Positions 1 to 6,737 of a DNA stretch of 16,266 nucleotides are shown here, in pieces. A program made the translations under genes and the position numbers. Within the stretch, counting starts at the first letter, position 1. Every line of letters begins with the position of its first letter. This DNA comes from X23 sp050251575 (GTDB taxonomy: Bacteria; Bacillota; Clostridia; SK-Y3). The stretch lies in assembly GCA_050251575.1 (NCBI GenBank), contig JBFWMP010000051.1, forward strand, positions 1-16,266, given 5' to 3'. The notes under the pieces were generated by a model that searched no databases, was not told the DNA's origin, and saw only the letters and a list, made by a program, of their open reading frames with translations.

Positions 1-10
1 ATTTCTATTT

Positions 11-19
11 CATAGCATA
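11..19 (+). promoter_or_regulatory. Possible SigK-type -10 element upstream of the LysM/YkuD pair
   Basis: The bases CATAGCATA fit the CATANNNTA -10 pattern of the late mother-cell sporulation factor SigK. They lie about 50 bases before the ribosome site of the first LysM/YkuD gene. The matching -35 element would fall at or outside the window edge, so only half the promoter can be judged. The guess is helped by the known link of Bacillus subtilis YkuD to sporulation. A nine-base AT-rich match can easily be chance. Confidence 0.25.
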
Positions 20-84
20 AAAATTAACACATTCTGCTGGGTTTGAGTATTATATATTGAAAATATTTTTGAGAGGTGATTTTG

Positions 85-780
85 ATGTTCAGTTATATTT
101 CTTCTCCTCAATGTCCCAAGGGAGCAACCCCTCATGTGATACAGGCAGGAGATACATTAGGGAAGATTGCCCGGCAGTATAATACTACAGTACAAGCAAT
201 TATTAGTGTGAATCAAGGGATAAATCCATATACACTTCGAATTGGTCAGCAAATTTGTATTCCGACGGTACAGCAGGAATATCCTTCTTGTCCAACTACC
301 AATTACTATGTAGTCAAGGCAGGAGATACTCTAGAGTCAATTGCAGGATACTTTAATATCACTGTGGAGAACCTTTTGCAATCAAATCTTGGAATCGAAC
401 CTGAAGATTTATATCAAGATATGTACCTTTGTATACCTATTGTACCGCCTCCGGTGAATATCGGAGTAAATACAGGTGCTAAAATCCTTATAGTATATCG
501 TGGAGACAGAATATTTAAGACCTATCCTGTTGCAGTAGGAAGAGCAAGTACTCCTACACCTAAAGGCACATATGCAGTTTTATATAAGGAAGTAACGCCG
601 GAAGAGATATTTGGTCTCAGACTAATAGGTTTATCTATACCCGACTGTACCATTCATGGCACAAGCAACGTTGGTTTAATAGGAACGGAGTCTACTGAGG
701 GTGATATTATATTGGTCAATGATAATATTGACGAACTTTTTAATCTTACACCGGTTGAAACAATTGTAAGAATATTTTAA
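85..780 (+). CDS. LysM-LysM-YkuD protein, catalytically degenerate L,D-transpeptidase paralogue
   Basis: The product is 231 residues. The ATG at 85 is chosen because GAGAGGTGAT (71-80) sits just before it; a GTG at 76 lies inside that ribosome site. Two LysM peptidoglycan-binding repeats (about residues 17-59 and 74-118) carry the AGDTL core and are each bracketed by cysteines. A YkuD-like domain follows (about 124-231). The conserved His-Gly is present (H191, IHGTSN), but where the active-site SxGCxR motif should be the sequence reads TEGDII, with Asp207 in place of Cys and Ile209 in place of Arg. The H-to-C spacing (16) equals that of the neighbour, so the loss is by substitution and not by frameshift. 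There is no signal peptide, as in Bacillus YkuD, a sporulation protein. The likely role is binding to cortex or wall without cross-linking activity. The next gene starts 14 bases after the stop, so the two are probably co-transcribed. Confidence 0.88.
   Translation: MFSYISSPQCPKGATPHVIQAGDTLGKIARQYNTTVQAIISVNQGINPYTLRIGQQICIPTVQQEYPSCPTTNYYVVKAGDTLESIAGYFNITVENLLQSNLGIEPEDLYQDMYLCIPIVPPPVNIGVNTGAKILIVYRGDRIFKTYPVAVGRASTPTPKGTYAVLYKEVTPEEIFGLRLIGLSIPDCTIHGTSNVGLIGTESTEGDIILVNDNIDELFNLTPVETIVRIF
145..170 (+). repeat. 26-bp exact repeat shared by two LysM units
   Basis: These 26 bases, which encode the AGDTLGKIA core of the first LysM repeat, recur identically at 1374-1399 in the fourth LysM repeat of the next gene. 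The other LysM units of the second gene use different synonymous codons at the same place. This suggests recent copying or gene conversion between these two units and not only protein-level conservation. Confidence 0.75.
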
Positions 781-794
781 ATGGAGGTGATTTG

Positions 795-1835
795 ATGTTT
801 AGTTATATTTCTCAATGTCCTGCGGGAGCAATGGCGTATGCAATAAGAGCAGGAGATACGCTTGGCAGGATAGCACAGCAATACAATACTACCGTACAGG
901 CGATTATGAATATTAACCCGGGAATAGATCCGAATAGACTCTTTATAGGACAGCAAATTTGCATACCCCGTCCTCAGATCAGTCCAGGAGTCTGCCCAGC
1001 AGGGACTATATCGTATGCTATTAAGGCAGGAGATACATTAAGCAAGATAGCACAACAGTATAACACTACCGTGCAGGCTATACTCATTGCGAATCCGGGA
1101 ATAGATCCTTACCGTCTTTTTATAGACCAGCAGATTTGTGTGCCTGAGAATTTACCTGCAACGTGTCCGGCAGGATCGATCCCCTATGCAATAAAAACAG
1201 GAGATACTTTAGCGCGAATAGCGCAGCAGCACAACACCACGGTACAGGCAATTTTAAACATTAATCCGAGCATAGATCCGAATAGACTCCAGATCGGACA
1301 GAGGGTGTGTGTACCTAGGAATGAACCTCCGGTATATGCAGGATGTCCTCAGGCTAATTTTTATGTGGTTGTGGCAGGAGATACATTAGGGAAGATTGCA
1401 CAATATTTTAATGTATCAGTTAGTGAGATTCAGAGACTAAACCCCAGTATTAATCCTAATAGCTTGATAATAGGTCAAGCGATATGCATACCTATTGTAC
1501 CGTCTCCGGTTCGTATAGAAGTTAACAAAAGCGCTTTTAGACTTACGTTGTATCGTAACGGAAGAGTTGTTAAGACATATCCTATTGCAATCGGAAAACC
1601 TAGTACACCAACACCGGAGGGTACATTTACCGTAATAAACAAGCAGGTTAATCCCGGCGGACCTTTTGGAACACGTTGGTTAGGATTATCCAAGCCAAGC
1701 TATGGAATCCACGGTAACAGTAATCCTTCTTCCATAGGGACGATGGCATCTAACGGATGTGTCAGGTTATATAATAATGATGTAAATGAATTATTCAACT
1801 TTGTACCGGTTGGCACGGAAGTACGAATATTCTAA
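795..1835 (+). CDS. Four-LysM L,D-transpeptidase (YkuD family)
   Basis: The product is 346 residues, starting at the ATG at 795 behind GGAGGTGA (783-790). Four LysM repeats of about 45 residues occupy roughly residues 12-233. Each has an AGDTL or TGDTL core, an NTTVQAI or NVSVSEI segment and an NPxIxP segment, and each is bracketed by CP and IC(I/V)P cysteines that could form disulfides. The C-terminal YkuD domain (about 236-346) has the full catalytic motif: H306 in IHGNSN, then SNGCVRL with Cys322 and Arg324. Such enzymes make 3-3 peptide cross-links in peptidoglycan. There is no signal peptide. In Bacillus the single-LysM relative YkuD is made in sporulation, so a spore cortex or coat role is likely but inferred. 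It lies directly downstream of its degenerate paralogue. A hairpin interrupted by the assembly gap follows the stop. Confidence 0.92.
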   Translation: MFSYISQCPAGAMAYAIRAGDTLGRIAQQYNTTVQAIMNINPGIDPNRLFIGQQICIPRPQISPGVCPAGTISYAIKAGDTLSKIAQQYNTTVQAILIANPGIDPYRLFIDQQICVPENLPATCPAGSIPYAIKTGDTLARIAQQHNTTVQAILNINPSIDPNRLQIGQRVCVPRNEPPVYAGCPQANFYVVVAGDTLGKIAQYFNVSVSEIQRLNPSINPNSLIIGQAICIPIVPSPVRIEVNKSAFRLTLYRNGRVVKTYPIAIGKPSTPTPEGTFTVINKQVNPGGPFGTRWLGLSKPSYGIHGNSNPSSIGTMASNGCVRLYNNDVNELFNFVPVGTEVRIF

Positions 1836-1857
1836 GGATTTTGTACATAACAGCAAT

Positions 1858-2024
1858 AAGGGGCNNNNNNNNNNNNNNNNNNNNNNNNNNNNNNNNNNNN
1901 NNNNNNNNNNNNNNNNNNNNNNNNNNNNNNNNNNNNNNNNNNNNNNNNNNNNNNNNNNNNNNNNGTCTCAAAATGCGGAGCGGTTAAGACCATTCCGAAG
2001 ATCATTATTTTGAGACAGTCCCTT
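1858..2024. repeat. Inverted repeat whose left arm is broken by the assembly gap
   Basis: Right of the gap, GTCTCAAAAT (1965-1974) and ATTTTGAGAC (2007-2016) form a perfect 10-bp inverted repeat with a 32-base loop. The match extends outward: AAGGGGC just left of the gap (1858-1864) pairs with GTCCCTT (2018-2024) with one G-T pair, if a single T is missing between the halves. The restored stem would be about 18 bp. It lies after the second LysM/YkuD gene and before the convergent response regulator gene, so it could act as a terminator in both directions. From memory, GGGNCTGTCTCAAAA ends also occur on clostridial IS or MITE elements, so a mobile element in the gap is an alternative. Confidence 0.5.
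1865..1964. other. Assembly gap of 100 N
   Basis: Exactly 100 N, the usual placeholder for a scaffold gap of unknown length. The left flank ends AAGGGGC and the right flank begins GTCTCAAAAT, which is hairpin sequence. An open frame that appears to run through the N is an artefact. The gap lies downstream of both genes that converge on it, so it may hide almost nothing, a repeat element, or genes. Confidence 0.98.
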
Positions 2025-2053
2025 AAAACGTGATTTCAAGATGATGGGTTTTA

Positions 2054-2746
2054 TTATGCCAGAAATTTATAACCGATTCCCCAAACAGTTTGGATATGAA
2101 CCGGATTTTTAGGATCATCTTCTATTTTCGTTCTCAAATGCCGTATATATACCATGATAGAATTATCATCAATAATAGAGTCCCCCCATACATTTTGATA
2201 AAGCTGTTCCTTAGTAAATACCCTATTAGGGTTTTCTAAGAAGAATTTTATCAGCATTATTTCTTTTGATGATAGAGGGATTTCAATATCATTTTTAAAC
2301 AACTTGTAGGTATTAAAATCAAATTTAAAAGCACCTATACTTAGAATAGACCCAATCTTTTGTAAATCAGCCAGTTCTTTATTCCGGCGGATATGTGCCT
2401 TGACATGTGCGCATAGCACAGCGGGACTGAATGGCTTAGTAATGTAATCATCGGCACCTATGCCAAGCCCTAATATTTTGTCATGATCTTCACTTCTTCC
2501 ACTTAACAACAATATGGGGACAGTAATTTTATCATTTCTTATCTTTTTTATTACTTCAAAGCCATCAATGTCACCTATCATGATGTCTAAGATTATTAAA
2601 TCAAAGGTATTCTGAGAAAGCATTTCAAAGGCTTCTTTGCCACAGCTGGCTTCATAAGTAAGCATATTTTCCTGGTTTAGGCATTTCGTTATAAGCTTTC
2701 TAATAGCTCGCTCATCATCAACCACTAAGATTCGTTCTTTACTCAT
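2054..2746 (-). CDS. OmpR/PhoB-family response regulator
   Basis: The product is 230 residues from the ATG at 2746, which follows AGAGGGA at a normal distance. An in-frame ATG at 2764 would add six residues but lacks this site. The receiver domain (about 4-118) has the acidic pair D10/D11, phospho-acceptor Asp54 (ILDIM), Ser82 in the switch position and Lys104 in TKPF. The winged-helix DNA-binding domain (about 132-230) shows LSSKEIMLIKFFLENPNRVF and ends in TVWGIGYKFLA, typical of this family. No kinase lies on the same strand in the window. The gene diverges from a hybrid kinase followed by citrate lyase genes, so it may control that operon. The known tricarboxylate regulator TctD is also OmpR-type, but I cannot assign this protein to it. 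A partner kinase could also be hidden in the gap. Confidence 0.93.
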   Translation of the reverse strand: MSKERILVVDDERAIRKLITKCLNQENMLTYEASCGKEAFEMLSQNTFDLIILDIMIGDIDGFEVIKKIRNDKITVPILLLSGRSEDHDKILGLGIGADDYITKPFSPAVLCAHVKAHIRRNKELADLQKIGSILSIGAFKFDFNTYKLFKNDIEIPLSSKEIMLIKFFLENPNRVFTKEQLYQNVWGDSIIDDNSIMVYIRHLRTKIEDDPKNPVHIQTVWGIGYKFLA

Positions 2747-2889
2747 AATGGTCCCTCTTTTCATTTGTTAAATAAGATAAATGTAAGAAAAGTAAGATAT
2801 ATTTTGAAAATCAGATGTTTCTTAAAAATTTTTAATATTTATTCAGAATTTTTTAAGCTTTATGTTTTATCATAGTGAATATAAACAAA

Positions 2890-2919
2890 TTGACATTCAT
2901 TATTATACACTACTTTATA
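2890..2919 (+). promoter_or_regulatory. Possible distal SigA promoter for the kinase-citrate operon
   Basis: A perfect TTGACA (2890-2895) is followed 18 bases later by TTTATA (2914-2919), a weak -10. It overlaps the divergent response regulator promoter almost completely. A transcript from here would have a leader of about 170 bases. The better supported start for the operon is the extended -10 at 3057. Confidence 0.3.
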
Positions 2920-2930
2920 AATTTTGTCAT
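2902..2930 (-). promoter_or_regulatory. SigA-type promoter of the response regulator gene
   Basis: Read on the minus strand, ATGACA (2930-2925) and TATAAT (2907-2902) are separated by 17 bases: five of six and six of six matches to the vegetative consensus at ideal spacing. Transcription would start near 2895 and leave a leader of about 150 bases before the ATG at 2746. That leader is very AT-rich, has a short inverted repeat (2821-2828 with 2850-2857), and has three TAAGA-like words spaced about ten bases apart (2773-2797). I see no riboswitch in it. Confidence 0.6.
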
Positions 2931-3021
2931 ATGGTTTTAAAACAAATTTTAAGGTTTACAAAAGACAGAATATAAGGAGAGTATGAGATAAGCAGTTGCA
3001 GTTAATTAGGAACTTTTTAAT

Positions 3022-3042
3022 TCGAATACACTATCGAATACA
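3022..3042 (+). repeat. Direct repeat TCGAATACA at the -35 position of the kinase operon promoter
   Basis: TCGAATACA occurs at 3022-3030 and again at 3034-3042, a 12-base period, immediately upstream of the extended -10 at 3057. A partial copy (TTCGAAT) recurs at 3091-3097 across the start codon. No good -35 hexamer exists here, so the direct repeat may be the binding site of an activator such as the divergent response regulator. This is inference from position and spacing. Confidence 0.4.
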
Positions 3043-3056
3043 GACAATATGGAGCA

Positions 3057-3065
3057 TGATATAAT
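3057..3065 (+). promoter_or_regulatory. Extended -10 promoter of the kinase-citrate lyase operon
   Basis: TGATATAAT is a perfect extended -10 (TGN followed by TATAAT). There is no recognisable TTGACA 16-18 bases upstream, which suits either an extended -10 or an activator-dependent promoter. Transcription would start near 3072, giving a leader of about 24 bases that holds the ribosome site GGGAGGT (3083-3089). Confidence 0.55.
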
Positions 3066-3095
3066 AGGGTATATTCTAGTTTGGGAGGTATTCGA

Positions 3096-5354
3096 ATGAG
3101 GCATAAGAATAAACAGAGAAAAAATACAAGCCATATCAGTGTTAAAATCATAGTACTTTTTACGGCTGTGATCTTCATTACGATTCTATTATCCAAAATA
3201 TTGTATATGAATTATACAAGTTATAGAGATACAATCATCATGCAGCAGGAACAGCACTTATTGACCATTGCAAAATCGGTATCAAAGAGCTTGGAGCTGT
3301 TTATGAATGAAAAAGCAGATAGCATTAAAAATGTAGCAGGCAATTCTAAATTTCAAGAACAACTTTTTGAGTTTATGGAAGGAAAAGTTCCTGAACCTGA
3401 CAATACTGCATTAACAATTTATTATGAGACACAGAATAGGGAAATAGAAGCTATTTATCTGTTAGATAAGGATGGTGTGCTTCTGTACCAATACCCTCCT
3501 GAAAAAGGAAATAATATATATAATGTGATGAGCAATACAGATGTTAAGCTGGCATTAGGCAAGCAAGAATCACATATTGGTGATGTGCATAAGGATGCAT
3601 CAGGAGAATTTGTTGTAGATATTATAGAGCCGGTATTTTACAAGCGGGATTTTCAGGGTATTCTTATTGTTTCCATTAGTTTGGAGACAATGTATAAGTC
3701 TCTGGTACAGTCTGTAAAAGTGGGTGAAAAAGGCTATGTAATGGTTAAAGATAGAAATGGTACTGTATTGATGCATCCTGTGAAAGAACAGGTAGGTACG
3801 CATGTTATTGCGGGAAGAAAAGAGAATCATCCTGATTTGGATTATTCAGAGCTGGAGGATCTTATAGAGAGACAAATGGTTGAAGAAGAAGGTATTGCCA
3901 TTTATCATTCCTACTGGTGGCCGGATAATAAGTTGGTCAAGGTGAAGAAATTAAATGGATTTGCCTCAGCAAATATTGGTCAGGATACCTGGATTGTTGC
4001 AACACCTATGTCTTATGAAGAGATCGCAGGTCCTATTGAACAAAATTTATTTAATACATTGGGAGTTGCGGTTGTATTTTTAATCACATTTACCGGAAGC
4101 ATTTTTATTATTTTAAGAATTCAAAAAAATAAAGAAGAATTGGAAATTGAGACAATATATCTGAAAGAATTAAATAAAGCAGCTGAAGAATTGCGGAAAA
4201 GCGAGCTTCAATTGCAACACTCAATGAAGCTGCAAACAATAGGAACGTTAACCGGAGGAATTGCACATGAATTCAATAATCTTCTAACTCCTATTCTCGG
4301 ATATTCTGAGTTAATCTTAAAAGATTTAAAATCAGATAGTGAATTATATGAAGGCATGAATGAAATTTATGAATCATCAGTGAGGGCAAAAGAACTTATA
4401 GAACAAATACTTATATTTAGCCGCAGAGATAATATTTCATATCAATATCAATCCATACAGGTAAAACAATTTCTCAAAGAAACGGTAAGACTAATTAAAT
4501 CTTTGTTACCAAGCACTATTGAAATTATTGATAATATTGATGAGGATTGCGGACATATACTGGCGAATTCAACTCAAATGCATCAGGTGATACTTAATTT
4601 GTGTACGAATGCATATCATGCTATGAGAGAGCATGGGGGAATATTGGAAGTTAGTGCGGAATCGGTAAAAGCTTATGAAGAAAGTGTTCTTAAGGACTGC
4701 AGCACCGGTGATGAAGAATATGTAAAGATTTGCGTAAAGGATACGGGCTGCGGAATGAATAAAGAAACAATGGATCAGATTTTTGACCCATTTTTTACTA
4801 CAAAAATGGTTGGAGAAGGGACAGGACTTGGATTATCAGTTGTTCATGGGATTATACTTAATCATAATGGGAAAATTACGGTTGAAAGCCAAGTAGGCAT
4901 AGGCAGCATCTTTACTGTTTATCTGCAAAAAACTGATGTAAAAAATCAGAGTATTACTCATATCAATAATGTAGTTTTACATGGAAATGAAAGGATATTG
5001 TTAGTCGATGATGAACCTAGAATTGTTCAATTGATGAAAAAGACATTAGAGCTTTTTGGTTATCAGGTAACTTCACTAACAAGCAGTGTAGAAGCACTTA
5101 AAGTCTTTAAACAAAATCATGATAAGTTTGATCTTGTTATTACAGATCAGGCGATGCCTAATATGCGTGGGACTGAGTTGGCAAAAAAGATAAAATCTAT
5201 TCGCCCTCAAATCAAGATTATGCTTGTTACCGGCTTTGCGGATGAGGAGATTGAAAAATATACTGAAGATGCAATCATCGATATTTATTTACTTAAACCG
5301 GTCTTTGCCGTTCAGTTGAGTCAAGAAATAAGAAGAATGTTGCTAAAAAATTAA
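3096..5354 (+). CDS. Membrane hybrid sensor histidine kinase with Cache-like sensor and C-terminal receiver
   Basis: The product is 752 residues from the ATG at 3096, behind GGGAGGT. A membrane segment (about 18-37) and a second (about 322-343) enclose an extracellular domain of about 280 residues, which looks like a double-Cache ligand sensor (AIYLLDKDGVLLYQYP, then EKGYVMVKDRNGTVLMHP). A short coiled coil leads to the HisKA domain with His391 in the H-box (GIAHEFNNLLTPILGYSEL). The ATPase domain has the N-box (N501, N505), the G1 box DTGCGM (549-554), an F-box (DPFFTTK) and the G2 box GTGLGL (575-580). A receiver domain (about 633-752) has D638/D639, phospho-acceptor Asp684 (ITDQAMP) and a lysine in LLKP. 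There is no DNA-binding domain, so signal must pass to another protein. The stop lies 19 bases before citC, so it is probably co-transcribed with the citrate genes and senses citrate or a related acid. That ligand is inferred; known citrate sensors (CitA) are built differently. Confidence 0.9.
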   Translation: MRHKNKQRKNTSHISVKIIVLFTAVIFITILLSKILYMNYTSYRDTIIMQQEQHLLTIAKSVSKSLELFMNEKADSIKNVAGNSKFQEQLFEFMEGKVPEPDNTALTIYYETQNREIEAIYLLDKDGVLLYQYPPEKGNNIYNVMSNTDVKLALGKQESHIGDVHKDASGEFVVDIIEPVFYKRDFQGILIVSISLETMYKSLVQSVKVGEKGYVMVKDRNGTVLMHPVKEQVGTHVIAGRKENHPDLDYSELEDLIERQMVEEEGIAIYHSYWWPDNKLVKVKKLNGFASANIGQDTWIVATPMSYEEIAGPIEQNLFNTLGVAVVFLITFTGSIFIILRIQKNKEELEIETIYLKELNKAAEELRKSELQLQHSMKLQTIGTLTGGIAHEFNNLLTPILGYSELILKDLKSDSELYEGMNEIYESSVRAKELIEQILIFSRRDNISYQYQSIQVKQFLKETVRLIKSLLPSTIEIIDNIDEDCGHILANSTQMHQVILNLCTNAYHAMREHGGILEVSAESVKAYEESVLKDCSTGDEEYVKICVKDTGCGMNKETMDQIFDPFFTTKMVGEGTGLGLSVVHGIILNHNGKITVESQVGIGSIFTVYLQKTDVKNQSITHINNVVLHGNERILLVDDEPRIVQLMKKTLELFGYQVTSLTSSVEALKVFKQNHDKFDLVITDQAMPNMRGTELAKKIKSIRPQIKIMLVTGFADEEIEKYTEDAIIDIYLLKPVFAVQLSQEIRRMLLKN

Positions 5355-5373
5355 TATGAAGAGGGGTGTGAAA

Positions 5374-6423
5374 ATGCTTGAGTTTGGCGTCATCAGAGAA
5401 CAAACTGTTCATATAGGTTTGGAGCGGGAGAAGCAACAGGTTATAGAATTTTTAAAAGAGCAAGGATTATCATATGATCAAGACATAGAGTATACAGTTA
5501 TTCTTTTAGATAAGGACAAGATTGTCGGAACGGGCTCGTTTAGCGGAAAAATCTTAAAATGTATTGCTTTAGATTCTGAATATAAAAACATGGGTTTATC
5601 AAATAGAATTGTAACCCATTTAATACAAGAGCAGTATCAGCGCGGGAACACTCATCTTTTTTTATATACGAAGCCCGAGCACTTGACACTATTTTCTCAA
5701 CTGGGATTTTATAAAATTTCAGAAGTCTCTGATAAGGTATTGTTAATGGAAAATAAAAGTGATGGTATTTCAAAATACTTGCAAGAATTATCCCAATACA
5801 AAAGAAGTGGTCAAGTCATCTCATCAATTGTTATGAATTGCAATCCATTTACTTTGGGACATCAGCATTTGATTGAAAGAGCCGCAGCGCAAAGTGATGC
5901 AGTGCATATTTTTATCGTATGGGAAGATAAATCTGTTTTTCCTTCAGAGATACGCTATCAGCTGGTGAAGAAAGGGACAAAGCATTTACCTAATGTCTTT
6001 ATCCATAAAGGGAAGGATTATATTATTTCGAATGCTACATTTCCTTCCTACTTTTTAAAAGAATATCAAGATATTGTAGAAACACACGCCTTACTGGATC
6101 TGCAAATCTTTTGTCAGTATATCGCGCCGGAGCTTGGAATTAATCGCAGGTATGTAGGCGAGGAGCCTTATTGCGTTGTTACAAAAGCATATAATCTGAC
6201 GATGCAGCACATGCTTCCTCAAAACAATATTCAAGTTGTAGAAATACCTAGGTTTTCTGTTGAAGATAGTGCTGTTAGCGCATCAAAAATCAGATCATTG
6301 ATTAGGGAGGGAGATTTATCAGCAGTAAAACAGTTTGTTCCACAAACCACCTATGATTATTTGTTATCTGATGATGCAAAGGAAATTATTCAAAACATTC
6401 GGTTCAGCAATAATAGACATTAA
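5374..6423 (+). CDS. citC: [Citrate (pro-3S)-lyase] ligase
   Basis: CitC acetylates the prosthetic group thiol on CitD using acetate and ATP, which turns citrate lyase on. The product is 349 residues, close to the family length of about 350. The ATG at 5374 has GAGGGG at a proper distance; an ATG at 5356 lacks a ribosome site of its own. The N-terminal part (about 1-135) is a GNAT-like fold (IALDSEYKNMGLSNRIV). The C-terminal part is a nucleotidyltransferase with NPFTLGHQHL (T160 to H163, the TxGH motif that binds ATP) and SASKIR (302-307), matching the second nucleotide-binding motif. It begins 19 bases after the kinase gene and is followed 20 bases later by citD, the usual citC-D-E-F order. 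Confidence 0.95.
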   Translation: MLEFGVIREQTVHIGLEREKQQVIEFLKEQGLSYDQDIEYTVILLDKDKIVGTGSFSGKILKCIALDSEYKNMGLSNRIVTHLIQEQYQRGNTHLFLYTKPEHLTLFSQLGFYKISEVSDKVLLMENKSDGISKYLQELSQYKRSGQVISSIVMNCNPFTLGHQHLIERAAAQSDAVHIFIVWEDKSVFPSEIRYQLVKKGTKHLPNVFIHKGKDYIISNATFPSYFLKEYQDIVETHALLDLQIFCQYIAPELGINRRYVGEEPYCVVTKAYNLTMQHMLPQNNIQVVEIPRFSVEDSAVSASKIRSLIREGDLSAVKQFVPQTTYDYLLSDDAKEIIQNIRFSNNRH

Positions 6424-6443
6424 GTGAAAGAGGGTAGGTAGAA

Positions 6444-6737
6444 TTGAAAATTTTAGATGTTGGAATGGCGGGAACATTGGAATCAAGTGATATCAACATT
6501 TCTGTAGAAAAAAATGAAGGAAAAGGCATTGCAATTGAATTAAAAAGCACCGTACAAAATCAGTTTGGTATGCAAATCAAAAAAGTAATTCAAGAAACCC
6601 TTGAAGAAATGAATGTTACCGATGTTCTGGTTCGTGCAAACGATAAAGGTGCACTGGATTGTACAATCAAAGCAAGATTATTGACTGCAGTCCATAGAGC
6701 AGCTAAAAATAAAGACTATAACTGGGGGGATAAGTAA
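6444..6737 (+). CDS. citD: Citrate lyase acyl carrier protein (gamma subunit)
   Basis: CitD carries the phosphoribosyl-dephospho-CoA group on which acetyl and citryl thioesters form. The product is 97 residues, the normal size. The start is TTG at 6444 behind AGGGTAGG; the next ATG (6465) would remove the N-terminus that precedes the modified serine. With this start the motif AGTLESSD places the attachment serine at position 14, as in the Klebsiella protein. The C-terminal half (NVTDVLVRANDKGALDCTIKAR) is typical of the family. The stop codon abuts the citE ATG, so translation of the subunits is probably coupled. Confidence 0.95.
   Translation: MKILDVGMAGTLESSDINISVEKNEGKGIAIELKSTVQNQFGMQIKKVIQETLEEMNVTDVLVRANDKGALDCTIKARLLTAVHRAAKNKDYNWGDK

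Noticed and set aside
1786..2013. Open frame running through the N gap
   Set aside because: It reads through 100 unknown bases, overlaps the end of the second LysM/YkuD gene in another frame, and has no ribosome site or recognisable product.
2974..2991. AAGGAG followed by ATG AGA TAA (2983-2991), a two-codon minigene upstream of the kinase
   Set aside because: The spacing is short, it lies upstream of the preferred transcription start near 3072, and such a short frame is expected by chance.
2765..3095. Catabolite-control (cre) site or riboswitch ahead of the kinase operon
   Set aside because: I found no TGNAANCGNTNNCA-like word and no conserved riboswitch core; the region is explained as AT-rich promoter DNA.
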